DNA from: an uncultured Bacteroidales bacterium
Lineage (GTDB): Bacteria > Bacteroidota > Bacteroidia > Bacteroidales > Muribaculaceae
Direction: 5' to 3'
DNA length: 7,247 nucleotides
Assembly (NCBI GenBank): GCA_900552315.1
Contig: URZM01000108.1
Span: forward strand, 1-7,247
Shown in pieces: positions 1 through 5,792 of this stretch; within the stretch, counting starts at the first letter, position 1, and each line of letters begins with the position of its first letter. The position numbers were made by a program, and so were the translations under genes. The notes below the pieces were generated by a model. That model worked only from the letters and a program-made list of their open reading frames with translations, was not told the DNA's origin and did not search any database.

Positions 1-69
1 AAGTAGCTCAGTTGGTAGAGCATCAGCTTCCCAAGCTGAGGGTCGCGGGTTCGAGCCCCGTTTGTCGCT
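1..69 (+). tRNA. tRNA-Gly(CCC), 5' end cut by window
   Basis: This is a glycine tRNA reading GGG codons, missing its first four bases because the window begins inside it. The D-stem pairs 6-9 with 18-21, the anticodon stem pairs 23-27 with 35-39, and the seven-base loop TTCCCAA (28-34) puts CCC at 30-32. The variable region is five bases (40-44), and the T-arm is 45-49 with 57-61 around TTCGAGC. Bases 62-68 (TTGTCGC) are the 3' acceptor strand and T69 is the discriminator, as expected for tRNA-Gly. No CCA follows, so it must be added after transcription. One oddity: A1 (tRNA position 5) faces G64 (position 68), a mismatch in the acceptor stem. The anticodon reading is secure; whether the tRNA is fully functional is slightly less so. 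Confidence 0.93.
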
Positions 70-76
70 CAAAAGC

Positions 77-127
77 TAAATCGTTGAAAACCAAGCAATT
101 AAGCTGAATTTTCAACGATTTATTTTT
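77..127 (+). terminator. Intrinsic terminator after tRNA-Gly
   Basis: A perfect 14-base-pair inverted repeat, 77-90 with 109-122, encloses an 18-base loop in which AGC (94-96) can also pair with GCT (103-105). A run of five T follows at 123-127. The stem is AT-rich, but its length and its position eight bases after the tRNA discriminator make it a convincing transcript end. The symmetrical A-rich and T-rich arms mean it could also act on leftward transcripts. Confidence 0.75.
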
Positions 128-207
128 ATACTAAACACTGGCTCGGGTGTGCCACCGTCGTTTAATCGCAGCATTGGAGAGTGCTAAATACTGTACACAA
201 TATGATA

Positions 208-240
208 AAGACCGACATCCTTTATTTAGATATCGGTCTT
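208..240. repeat. Inverted repeat in intergenic gap
   Basis: AAGACCGA (208-215) is perfectly complementary to TCGGTCTT (233-240). After one C/A mismatch the stem continues with ATC (217-219) against GAT (229-231), leaving a nine-base loop. No T-tract follows on the plus strand. On the minus strand the stem is followed by the interrupted T-rich stretch TATCATATT. It may be a backup terminator for the leftward gene ending at 319, or the end of a short unannotated RNA. Its role is not determined. Confidence 0.4.
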
Positions 241-267
241 CAAGGCCATGGGGGATTGAATCATTCG

Positions 268-299
268 TAAAAATGAGCGAGCGCCTTTTGTTGCGTCGC
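268..299 (-). terminator. Likely terminator of DUF4293 gene
   Basis: Read on the minus strand, GCGA (296-299 strand) and GCG (293-295) pair with TCGC (277-280) and CGC (282-284), with G281 bulged and an eight-base loop. Three bases later comes a run of five T on the minus strand (plus-strand A at 269-273). The structure starts about 20 bases beyond the stop codon of the leftward gene, where an intrinsic terminator is expected. The bulge and short T-tract keep this moderate. Confidence 0.5.
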
Positions 300-318
300 A
301 CAATGTGTATGCGTGCTG

Positions 319-777
319 TCAGCGGAGACGGTCGGCGGCGGCGAGCTTGCGCTCGTCGGATCGGATACAGCGCCAGGCGCCTATTATGGCAAGCATCCCT
401 ACAAAGGGCGCGAAGGCTATCGAGCTGTAGCCTACTTTCGTGGCTCCGGCAAGTTCAAAACCGTTTATGGCAAGCCAGCCGCTGCAACACGAGGCAACCA
501 CAAGCACCAGAGCGAGCATGCACACTTTCTTCTGTCTGCGTGTGTCTTTGTACATGAAGATAGCAATCAGGCTCAGAAGCGCAGCGAGCACAGCCACCAC
601 GGTCACGTATACAGTGCCAATGAGCTGTGTGCCCTGCGGATTGGCGTATATGCCATAGGAGTAGATGCACACGGTCTGTGTGGAGCCTTGTATCTGACCC
701 AGTGAACAGAATGAGAACAGGAGTATCATCACCGTGGCGATGAGCAGCAGCAGTGACTGCCAGCGTTGTATAACCAT
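319..777 (-). CDS. DUF4293-type four-helix membrane protein
   Basis: This 152-residue integral inner-membrane protein has no known biochemical role. Four hydrophobic segments are visible at about residues 8-25, 53-76, 85-105 and 117-137. The family marks I recognise are the opening MVIQRWQSL, matching the MIQRIQ-type start of DUF4293 proteins, and the charged tail IRSDERKLAAADRLR, matching the usual ending in DExL..ADRLR. Length fits the family, which as far as I know is restricted to Bacteroidetes. The start at 777 is chosen because it gives this family N-terminus. There is no Shine-Dalgarno sequence, only an AT-rich leader, which is normal in this phylum. It is transcribed away from the TPR gene, so it is probably a single-gene unit with the terminator candidate at 268-299. 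The assignment is by recalled family pattern, not by a search. Confidence 0.85.
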   Translation of the reverse strand: MVIQRWQSLLLLIATVMILLFSFCSLGQIQGSTQTVCIYSYGIYANPQGTQLIGTVYVTVVAVLAALLSLIAIFMYKDTRRQKKVCMLALVLVVASCCSGWLAINGFELAGATKVGYSSIAFAPFVGMLAIIGAWRCIRSDERKLAAADRLR

Positions 778-892
778 AATTATATATATGTATTGGATTT
801 ATAAACTATGACAAGCTCCGACATTTGCCGGTCGTTGAGTTTTACTAAACCATCGCGATAGCCGGACTAAGGAGATGCCCGGTAATCCAGTA

Positions 893-922
893 CAAAATTA
901 GTGATTTTTGGTGAATGACAAA
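893..922 (-). promoter_or_regulatory. Bacteroides-type promoter for DUF4293 gene
   Basis: On the minus strand, bases 900-893 read TAATTTTG, a perfect match to the Bacteroides -7 consensus TAnnTTTG. TTTG at 922-919 lies 18 bases upstream, close to the usual 19-21 bases for the -33 element. Transcription would start near 886, giving a leader of about 110 bases. The motif match is direct; promoter activity is inferred. Confidence 0.5.
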
Positions 923-941
923 CCCTTTGGCGCGATATTTG
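907..941 (+). promoter_or_regulatory. Candidate promoter for TPR gene
   Basis: TTTG at 907-910 and GATATTTG at 934-941 resemble the Bacteroides -33 and -7 elements. The -7 has one mismatch (G for T at its first base) and the 23-base spacing is a little long. Transcription would begin near 948, about 70 bases before the start codon at 1021. It overlaps the leftward promoter candidate at 893-922, so the two could compete. Confidence 0.35.
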
Positions 942-1020
942 TATTAACATAACATGACGTTGCGCCACCTGGGCATGTCAAAAAAATGTCACATACGGCG
1001 TAGAATCAGGATTAATTCGC

Positions 1021-3219
1021 ATGAAATCAAACAACAAGCTCAAGGAGCGTATTAACTCACTCATAGAGACCGACAGGTTTTTCGAGGCAATCAACCTCAT
1101 CTCCGCCCATGACCATACCGGAGCGTGCCGGGATGTGCTGACAGAGTGTGCCACCACCTATAAATATATGCTCGCATATTTTGAGCGCAGTGTGCCCGGA
1201 GTCGCTGATCCATCGCGTGCCGGTGTCGTGGCCCAGACGCGCGAAAAGTTGCGGCGTGCTGCGGATATGCTGGAAATTGCCGTACTTGACCCGATTGATG
1301 TCGGCTCCTATTTCAGCGCACGGCGTACACGAGCCATAAGTGCGGATGGCAATATCTCCGATGCACTGAGAAAAGTGGAACAGGCATTTGTAAACGAAGA
1401 GCTTGTCTCAAGCACGGACAGCTATAACCTTCAGGTACGCCGCACGCTTGAGGAGGCTGCAGACACTCTGTTCACGGATGTGTGGACCTCCCCTCACGTG
1501 TCGAAGATAGAGGAGGAGGAGTTGCTCGGGCTACTCTCGGCCGAGACCACCCCTGTGAATTTTTCCACACAGTGTCTGATACTCAGCGCGTTGCTCATGG
1601 CCTCCCTGATGTATTACGATTACCGTAAGCTTGAGTTGCTGACCGAGACTTTCCGATCCAACGATGACATAAGGATAAAGGCTCGCGCACTGACAGGCAT
1701 TTTGCTTATACTCCGTAGCCACACAGACCGCATCAACGAGAATCCGGTAACGAGAAACATGCTCGAGTCTCTGGCCGACGACCCGGAAATAGCCAAAGGA
1801 GTCCGCAATTTCGTGCCACTGATGCTGCGCACCATAGACACTGACAGGGTCAACAAGCGGGTTAACGAAGAAATATTCCCCGAACTGATGCGCATGAAGC
1901 CTGACATAGAGAAGAACTTGCGACGCATGGGCGAGAAATTCAATCCGATGGAAATGGAAGAGAATCCAGACTGGGAAGCTATTCTGAGCAAGAGCGGCAT
2001 AGCGGACAAGCTCAAGGAGCTTACCGAAATGCAGATGGACGGAGCCGACATATTCATGTCAGCTTTCTCGCAAATGAAGGGCTTTCCGTTTTTCCGCAGG
2101 CTCTCGAACTGGTTCGTGCCATTCGACAAGAATAACACGGAGGTGAGACAGGCTTCCGGTACAGTTTCAGAAGCGCTGATGTCACTGCTGACAGAAGGCC
2201 GGTATTTCTGTTCATCAGACAAGTACTCGATGGTGCTCGCGCTCTCAAAGATGCCACCGGCACAATTCAACATGATGAGCGGCCAACTGAGCGAGCAGCT
2301 GGAGTCAATGCGTTCAGACATAGAGACTTCCCTGGCCGGAGCCAAGACAGACATGTCCACCGAGATGGACCTTTACCTCAAAGACCTATACCGATTTTTC
2401 AGAATCAAGAACGAGGAGGTGAAAGACCCGTTCAAGGGGGTGTTCGAAATCGCAGACATCCCCCCGTACAGATCGTTGCGCACTGACCGGGACCTGCTGC
2501 GCGGCATGGCCGAGTTTTATTTCAAATATGGCTACTGGAATCTGGCTCAAGACCTGTTTGGATGGATTGGTGCCCTGAGCGATACCCCTGAAGAAGACAT
2601 ATTGCAAAAAAGAGGCTATTGCCTTCAATTGCTCGGACACGAGGAGGAGGCGCTGAAAACCTACATGCAGGCAGAGCTGCTCAATCCGGATTCAGATTGG
2701 CTCCTGAAGCGTATAACGATGCTTCTGCGTGATATGAAGCGATATGACGAAGCTGCCGAATATGGGCGCCGGGCATTGGAGCGAAAGCCGGATAACCTGC
2801 AGATGGAGATGCTGCTCGGAACCGTGCTGATGCTCGGCAACCATCCCAAAGACGCCCTAAAGTCATTCTATAAGATTAAATACCTAAAGCCTGATAACAC
2901 AAAGGTATCAAGGCCGATGGCGTGGTGCGAGTTCCTTCTCGGCAATTATGACAAGAGTGTGCAGATGTACGAGGCGTTGCCGGACATGAGAGCGGCTGAC
3001 ATGCTCAACTGCGGGCATGCGCTGCTGGCAAAAGGCGACGTGTCCGGAGCGAAAGCCCGCTACCGTTCCTGCATAAATATGTTGCCTGAGGGGGTAGAGG
3101 AGTTCAGGAGGCTCTACTCCGAGGACCGGCGCTATCTTCGGCAGGCAGGGGTCACGGACATGGACATCAGCCTTACGGAAGAACTTGCCACGACATCTGA
3201 CAAGGACTTGGCAGTCTGA
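1021..3219 (+). CDS. Large TPR protein of unknown function
   Basis: I do not recognise a specific function. The 732-residue product has no signal peptide or membrane segment and should be cytoplasmic. Residues about 493-688 form roughly six helix-turn-helix units of the tetratricopeptide type; the clearest are at about 527-556 (G..L..LG...EAL..Y..A..LNPD), 560-591 (Y.EA.EYGRRALE.KPDN) and 595-625 (G..L...G...DAL.SF.K...LKPDN). TPRs hold partner proteins, so a scaffold or adaptor role is inferred. The first ~480 residues are mostly helical and acidic, with a block at about 317-370 (DWEAILSKSGIADKL, then FPFFRRLSNWFVPF) that looks like a conserved family core rather than repeat sequence. Helical stretches at 275-345 and 415-455 may be coiled. 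The start at 1021 is supported by AGGA at 1008-1011. It precedes hisS by 66 bases, but hisS has its own promoter. Confidence 0.88.
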   Translation: MKSNNKLKERINSLIETDRFFEAINLISAHDHTGACRDVLTECATTYKYMLAYFERSVPGVADPSRAGVVAQTREKLRRAADMLEIAVLDPIDVGSYFSARRTRAISADGNISDALRKVEQAFVNEELVSSTDSYNLQVRRTLEEAADTLFTDVWTSPHVSKIEEEELLGLLSAETTPVNFSTQCLILSALLMASLMYYDYRKLELLTETFRSNDDIRIKARALTGILLILRSHTDRINENPVTRNMLESLADDPEIAKGVRNFVPLMLRTIDTDRVNKRVNEEIFPELMRMKPDIEKNLRRMGEKFNPMEMEENPDWEAILSKSGIADKLKELTEMQMDGADIFMSAFSQMKGFPFFRRLSNWFVPFDKNNTEVRQASGTVSEALMSLLTEGRYFCSSDKYSMVLALSKMPPAQFNMMSGQLSEQLESMRSDIETSLAGAKTDMSTEMDLYLKDLYRFFRIKNEEVKDPFKGVFEIADIPPYRSLRTDRDLLRGMAEFYFKYGYWNLAQDLFGWIGALSDTPEEDILQKRGYCLQLLGHEEEALKTYMQAELLNPDSDWLLKRITMLLRDMKRYDEAAEYGRRALERKPDNLQMEMLLGTVLMLGNHPKDALKSFYKIKYLKPDNTKVSRPMAWCEFLLGNYDKSVQMYEALPDMRAADMLNCGHALLAKGDVSGAKARYRSCINMLPEGVEEFRRLYSEDRRYLRQAGVTDMDISLTEELATTSDKDLAV

Positions 3220-3227
3220 TTTTTTTT
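3204..3227 (+). terminator. Weak terminator at end of TPR gene
   Basis: GACT (3205-3208) pairs with AGTC (3213-3216) around a TGGC loop, with a G-T wobble at 3204/3217, and a run of eight T follows at 3220-3227. The T-tract is strong but the stem is very short and sits over the stop codon. An alternative stem pairs TGCCA (3186-3190) with TGGCA (3209-3213). Transcripts may end here inefficiently, with some read-through into hisS. Confidence 0.3.
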
Positions 3228-3238
3228 AAGTAATTTTG
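3207..3238 (+). promoter_or_regulatory. Bacteroides-type promoter for hisS
   Basis: TAATTTTG at 3231-3238 matches the Bacteroides -7 consensus TAnnTTTG perfectly. CTTG at 3207-3210, 20 bases upstream, matches the -33 TTTG in three of four bases. Initiation would fall near 3245, giving a leader of about 40 bases before the hisS start. The -33 element lies inside the last codons of the TPR gene. This is the best promoter match in the window and probably serves hisS and the ABC importer genes behind it. Confidence 0.7.
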
Positions 3239-3243
3239 CAGAC

Positions 3244-3267
3244 GTTAACGGCAGCGTTCCTGCCAAC
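3244..3267 (+). other. Stem-loop at 5' end of hisS leader
   Basis: GGCAG (3250-3254) pairs perfectly with CTGCC (3260-3264) around a five-base loop. GTT (3244-3246) can extend the stem with AAC (3265-3267), leaving AAC (3247-3249) bulged. It begins where the transcript from the 3207-3238 promoter should start, so it could form a 5'-end hairpin that stabilises the mRNA. It shows no T-box features. Function is inferred only. Confidence 0.4.
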
Positions 3268-3285
3268 AAACCCGCATGACTTAAA

Positions 3286-4647
3286 ATGGCACAGAAACCC
3301 AGTATTCCCAAAGGCACACGCGATTTCTCCCCGATAGAAATGGCACGTCGCGACTACATTTTTTCGACCATAACCCGCCAGTTCAGACTGTTCGGGTTCC
3401 ATCGCATCGAGACTCCGGCCATGGAGAACCTGTCCACGCTTATGGGCAAGTACGGCGAGGAGGGGGACAAGCTGCTGTTCAAGATACTCAATTCAGGAGA
3501 TTTCCTGAAAAACGCCTCTGACGAGCAACTTGCCTGGCGTGATTTGCCAAAACTCACCAACAAGATTTGCGAGAAGGGATTACGCTACGACCTCACCGTG
3601 CCGTTTGCCCGCTATGTGGTGCAGCACAGGGCAGACCTGCAGATGCCGTTCAAACGTTTCCAGATACAGCCCGTATGGCGTGCGGACCGCCCTCAGAAGG
3701 GTCGTTACCGCGAATTTTATCAATGTGACGCCGACATAGTGGGTTCTGACTCCCTGTTGAACGAGGTGGACCTGCTGCAACTTATCGACGCTGTTTTCTC
3801 TGACCTTAAAGTAAGGGTCGCAATCAAGGTAAACAACAGGAAGGTACTCAGCGGTATAGCCGAGGTGATAGGCTGTCCTGACAAACTTGTGGACATTACT
3901 GTAGCCATAGACAAGATAGACAAAATCGGCCTCGACGCCGTAAACGCCGAACTTGCAGACAAGGGTTTGACCCCGGATCAAATCGACTCCTTGCGCCCGG
4001 TACTCACCCTTTCCGGGACGAATGAGGACAAAATGGCCACCATGGCAGAAATGCTTGGGGGCAGTCAGGATGGTACGTTGGGCATCAAGGAGTTGCAGTT
4101 TGTGGTTGCCGAGTTTGACAAGCTCGGCCATCAAGCCGTCCTGGACCTGGATTTCTCTCTTGCCCGCGGCTTGAACTACTACACAGGCACCATCATCGAG
4201 GTAAAGGCTCTTGATGTGGAGATAGGCAGCATCACCGGCGGTGGCCGTTACGACAACCTTACCGGAGTGTTCGGCATGCCCGGGCTTTCGGGCGTGGGCA
4301 TCAGTTTCGGGGCAGACCGTATCTATGACGTGCTTAACGCGCTCTCCCTCTACCCCGAGGACCTTTCTGGCAGTGTCAAGGTATTGTTCGTCAACTTTGG
4401 CGACACCGAGGCGTCGCAGGCCATGAAGGTCATCAAGGAGCTGAGGAACAATGACATCCCGGCCCAACTTTATCCTGACGCTGCAAAGATGAAGAAACAG
4501 ATGGGATATGCCAATTCGGAACAGATACCCTATGTGGCAATAATCGGTGAGAACGAACTGGCCACCGGCACCGTGACATTGAAAGAGATGGCCACCGGCG
4601 AGCAGAGGGAATGTACAGTGCCAGACCTTGTCGGGTTGCTGAGATGA
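3286..4647 (+). CDS. hisS: Histidine--tRNA ligase
   Basis: HisS is the cytoplasmic class II synthetase that charges tRNA-His with histidine using ATP. All core motifs are present in the 453 residues: the N-terminal GTRDFSP (10-16), the segment LRYDLTVPFARYV (99-111), motif 2 RPQKGRYREFYQCD (135-148), the histidine-binding ARGLNYYTG (293-301) and motif 3 around SGVGISFGADRIYDVL (335-350). Residues about 363-453 form the anticodon-binding domain. The RYDLTVPFARY segment and GRYREFYQCD are as in eukaryotic cytosolic enzymes, whereas E. coli-type HisRS carries RPEGTA in the first. N297 replaces the Asp usual in the RGLDYY motif. At 453 residues it is longer than E. coli HisS (424), partly from extra sequence around 66-98. 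The start has no Shine-Dalgarno but gives the family N-terminus. Its stop overlaps the next start by ATGA, implying co-translation with the importer genes. Confidence 0.98.
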   Translation: MAQKPSIPKGTRDFSPIEMARRDYIFSTITRQFRLFGFHRIETPAMENLSTLMGKYGEEGDKLLFKILNSGDFLKNASDEQLAWRDLPKLTNKICEKGLRYDLTVPFARYVVQHRADLQMPFKRFQIQPVWRADRPQKGRYREFYQCDADIVGSDSLLNEVDLLQLIDAVFSDLKVRVAIKVNNRKVLSGIAEVIGCPDKLVDITVAIDKIDKIGLDAVNAELADKGLTPDQIDSLRPVLTLSGTNEDKMATMAEMLGGSQDGTLGIKELQFVVAEFDKLGHQAVLDLDFSLARGLNYYTGTIIEVKALDVEIGSITGGGRYDNLTGVFGMPGLSGVGISFGADRIYDVLNALSLYPEDLSGSVKVLFVNFGDTEASQAMKVIKELRNNDIPAQLYPDAAKMKKQMGYANSEQIPYVAIIGENELATGTVTLKEMATGEQRECTVPDLVGLLR

Positions 4648-5777
4648 AAACCGGCAGCCACATATTCAACCTGGCCTTGGCCCTTGCGCTCTGCGTCCTG
4701 ACCATGGCCTGCGGCAACCATGGAAAGCGAGCCGACAACCCTGCAGACGAGACACACGAGGCAAAGGGGCTGGAAATTTATCGCAACGGCGACTGCTGGG
4801 TGGCGAAAGTCATATCCCCCACAGACTCCACGCAAGACCTTGGTGTATACATCTTCCCGGATTCAGACGAGAATGTCGTGATACCTGACATCGAGGGCGC
4901 CGACATATTCCCTCCCTCCAAGCGAAGGAGCGTTATGGTATATTCCAGCGTATACACCTCGGCATTGAAAGAGCTTGCATCACAAGGCATCATAAAGGTG
5001 GCAGGAGACACCCGGTATATGACAGATCCGTATGTCACCGCCGGACTCCGCGACGGGAGCATAGTGGACGGAGGCTTGCAAGAGGAGCCTAACATGGAAC
5101 GCATAATCGCCGCAAAGCCAGACATGATCCTTGTGAGCCATTATGACGGAATGGATCCCTCCAAACTCGAAAAGTCCGGTATTCCCATAATATATTTGAG
5201 GGAATCATCGGAACAAGACCCGCTCGGCCGGGCCGAGTGGATAAAGCTGCTGGGCCTGATAGCCGGCAAAAAGGAGAAGGCTGACTCCATCTATAACCAG
5301 GTGAAAGAGCGGTACCTTTCATTGGCAAAGACAGCGGCGGGTATCCAGGGAGACAAACCGCTGGTGATGACCGAAACCATGTACGAGGGTTCATGGTTCG
5401 TGCCAGGCGGCCAAAGCTATGCCGCAAAGATGATAAGAGACGCCGGCGGCAGATACATCTGGGACGATGACCCGTCGGCCGGGAGCCTTCAAATGAGTTT
5501 CGAGGCCGTGCTCGACAAGGCAAACGAAGCCGACATCTGGCTAATAAAATCTTTCGGCAAAGATCTAACGCTCTCGGACCTGGAGCAGCAAGATTCCCGT
5601 TACATGCTTTTCAAGCCGGCCAAGACCGGAGGGGTATGGAATGCCGACACACAGGCCGTGCCGCTTTATGAGGAGACCCCATTCCATCCCGAATTGCTTC
5701 TGCAAGACTACATAACCATCTTCCACCCAGGCTCGTTGCCCGGCAAAGAAGCAAGATATTTCAAACCAGCAAGATAA
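4644..5777 (+). CDS. ABC importer substrate-binding lipoprotein (BtuF/FepB type)
   Basis: This is the periplasmic capture protein of the importer encoded here. At 377 residues it has the class III binding-protein layout (Peripla_BP_2): an N-lobe with VYSSVYTSALKELA (99-112) and PNMERIIAAKPDMILVS (149-165), a linking helix with RAEWIKLLG (196-204), and a C-lobe with SWFVPGGQSYAAKMIRDAGG (250-269), FEAVLDKANEADIWL (286-300) and a tail HPELLLQDYITIFHP (348-362). The start at 4644 is chosen over an in-frame ATG at 4611 because it begins a clean signal peptide, MKTGSHIF then a hydrophobic core, ending at Cys23. The lipobox TMAC lacks the usual Leu at -3 (Leu is at -4). No acidic stretch follows the Cys, so there is no surface-export signal and it should stay in the periplasm. 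Known substrates of such proteins are ferric siderophores, haem and cobalamin; which applies here is open. Confidence 0.92.
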   Translation: MKTGSHIFNLALALALCVLTMACGNHGKRADNPADETHEAKGLEIYRNGDCWVAKVISPTDSTQDLGVYIFPDSDENVVIPDIEGADIFPPSKRRSVMVYSSVYTSALKELASQGIIKVAGDTRYMTDPYVTAGLRDGSIVDGGLQEEPNMERIIAAKPDMILVSHYDGMDPSKLEKSGIPIIYLRESSEQDPLGRAEWIKLLGLIAGKKEKADSIYNQVKERYLSLAKTAAGIQGDKPLVMTETMYEGSWFVPGGQSYAAKMIRDAGGRYIWDDDPSAGSLQMSFEAVLDKANEADIWLIKSFGKDLTLSDLEQQDSRYMLFKPAKTGGVWNADTQAVPLYEETPFHPELLLQDYITIFHPGSLPGKEARYFKPAR

Positions 5778-5792
5778 CCCCCTCACCTTGAG

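Noticed and set aside
60..130. tRNA 3' end as an integration site for a mobile element
   Set aside because: No integrase, no repeated copy of the tRNA 3' end and no mobile genes are seen; the following hairpin is a plain terminator.
147..705. Two plus-strand open frames (136 and 130 codons) overlapping the DUF4293 gene
   Set aside because: They are antisense to a recognisable membrane protein, have Arg-, Ser- and Cys-rich low-likelihood compositions, and resemble no family.
1620..2360. Open frame of 246 codons on the minus strand inside the TPR gene
   Set aside because: Its product is very rich in Ser, typical of antisense reading of this gene's codons, and has no family resemblance or promoter.
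3239..3285. T-box or amino-acid attenuator ahead of hisS
   Set aside because: The leader is only about 40 bases with one small stem, no His-rich leader peptide and no T-box sequence; T-boxes are not typical of this phylum.
3580..4467. Long open frame (295 codons) on the minus strand inside hisS
   Set aside because: It lies fully antisense to a certain hisS gene, shows no recognisable domain, and is explained by the rarity of stop codons in that antisense frame.
4611..4643. Upstream in-frame ATG for the binding-protein gene
   Set aside because: It would add MYSARPCRVAE in front of a clean lipoprotein signal peptide and overlap hisS by 37 bases; the ATG at 4644 is a better start.
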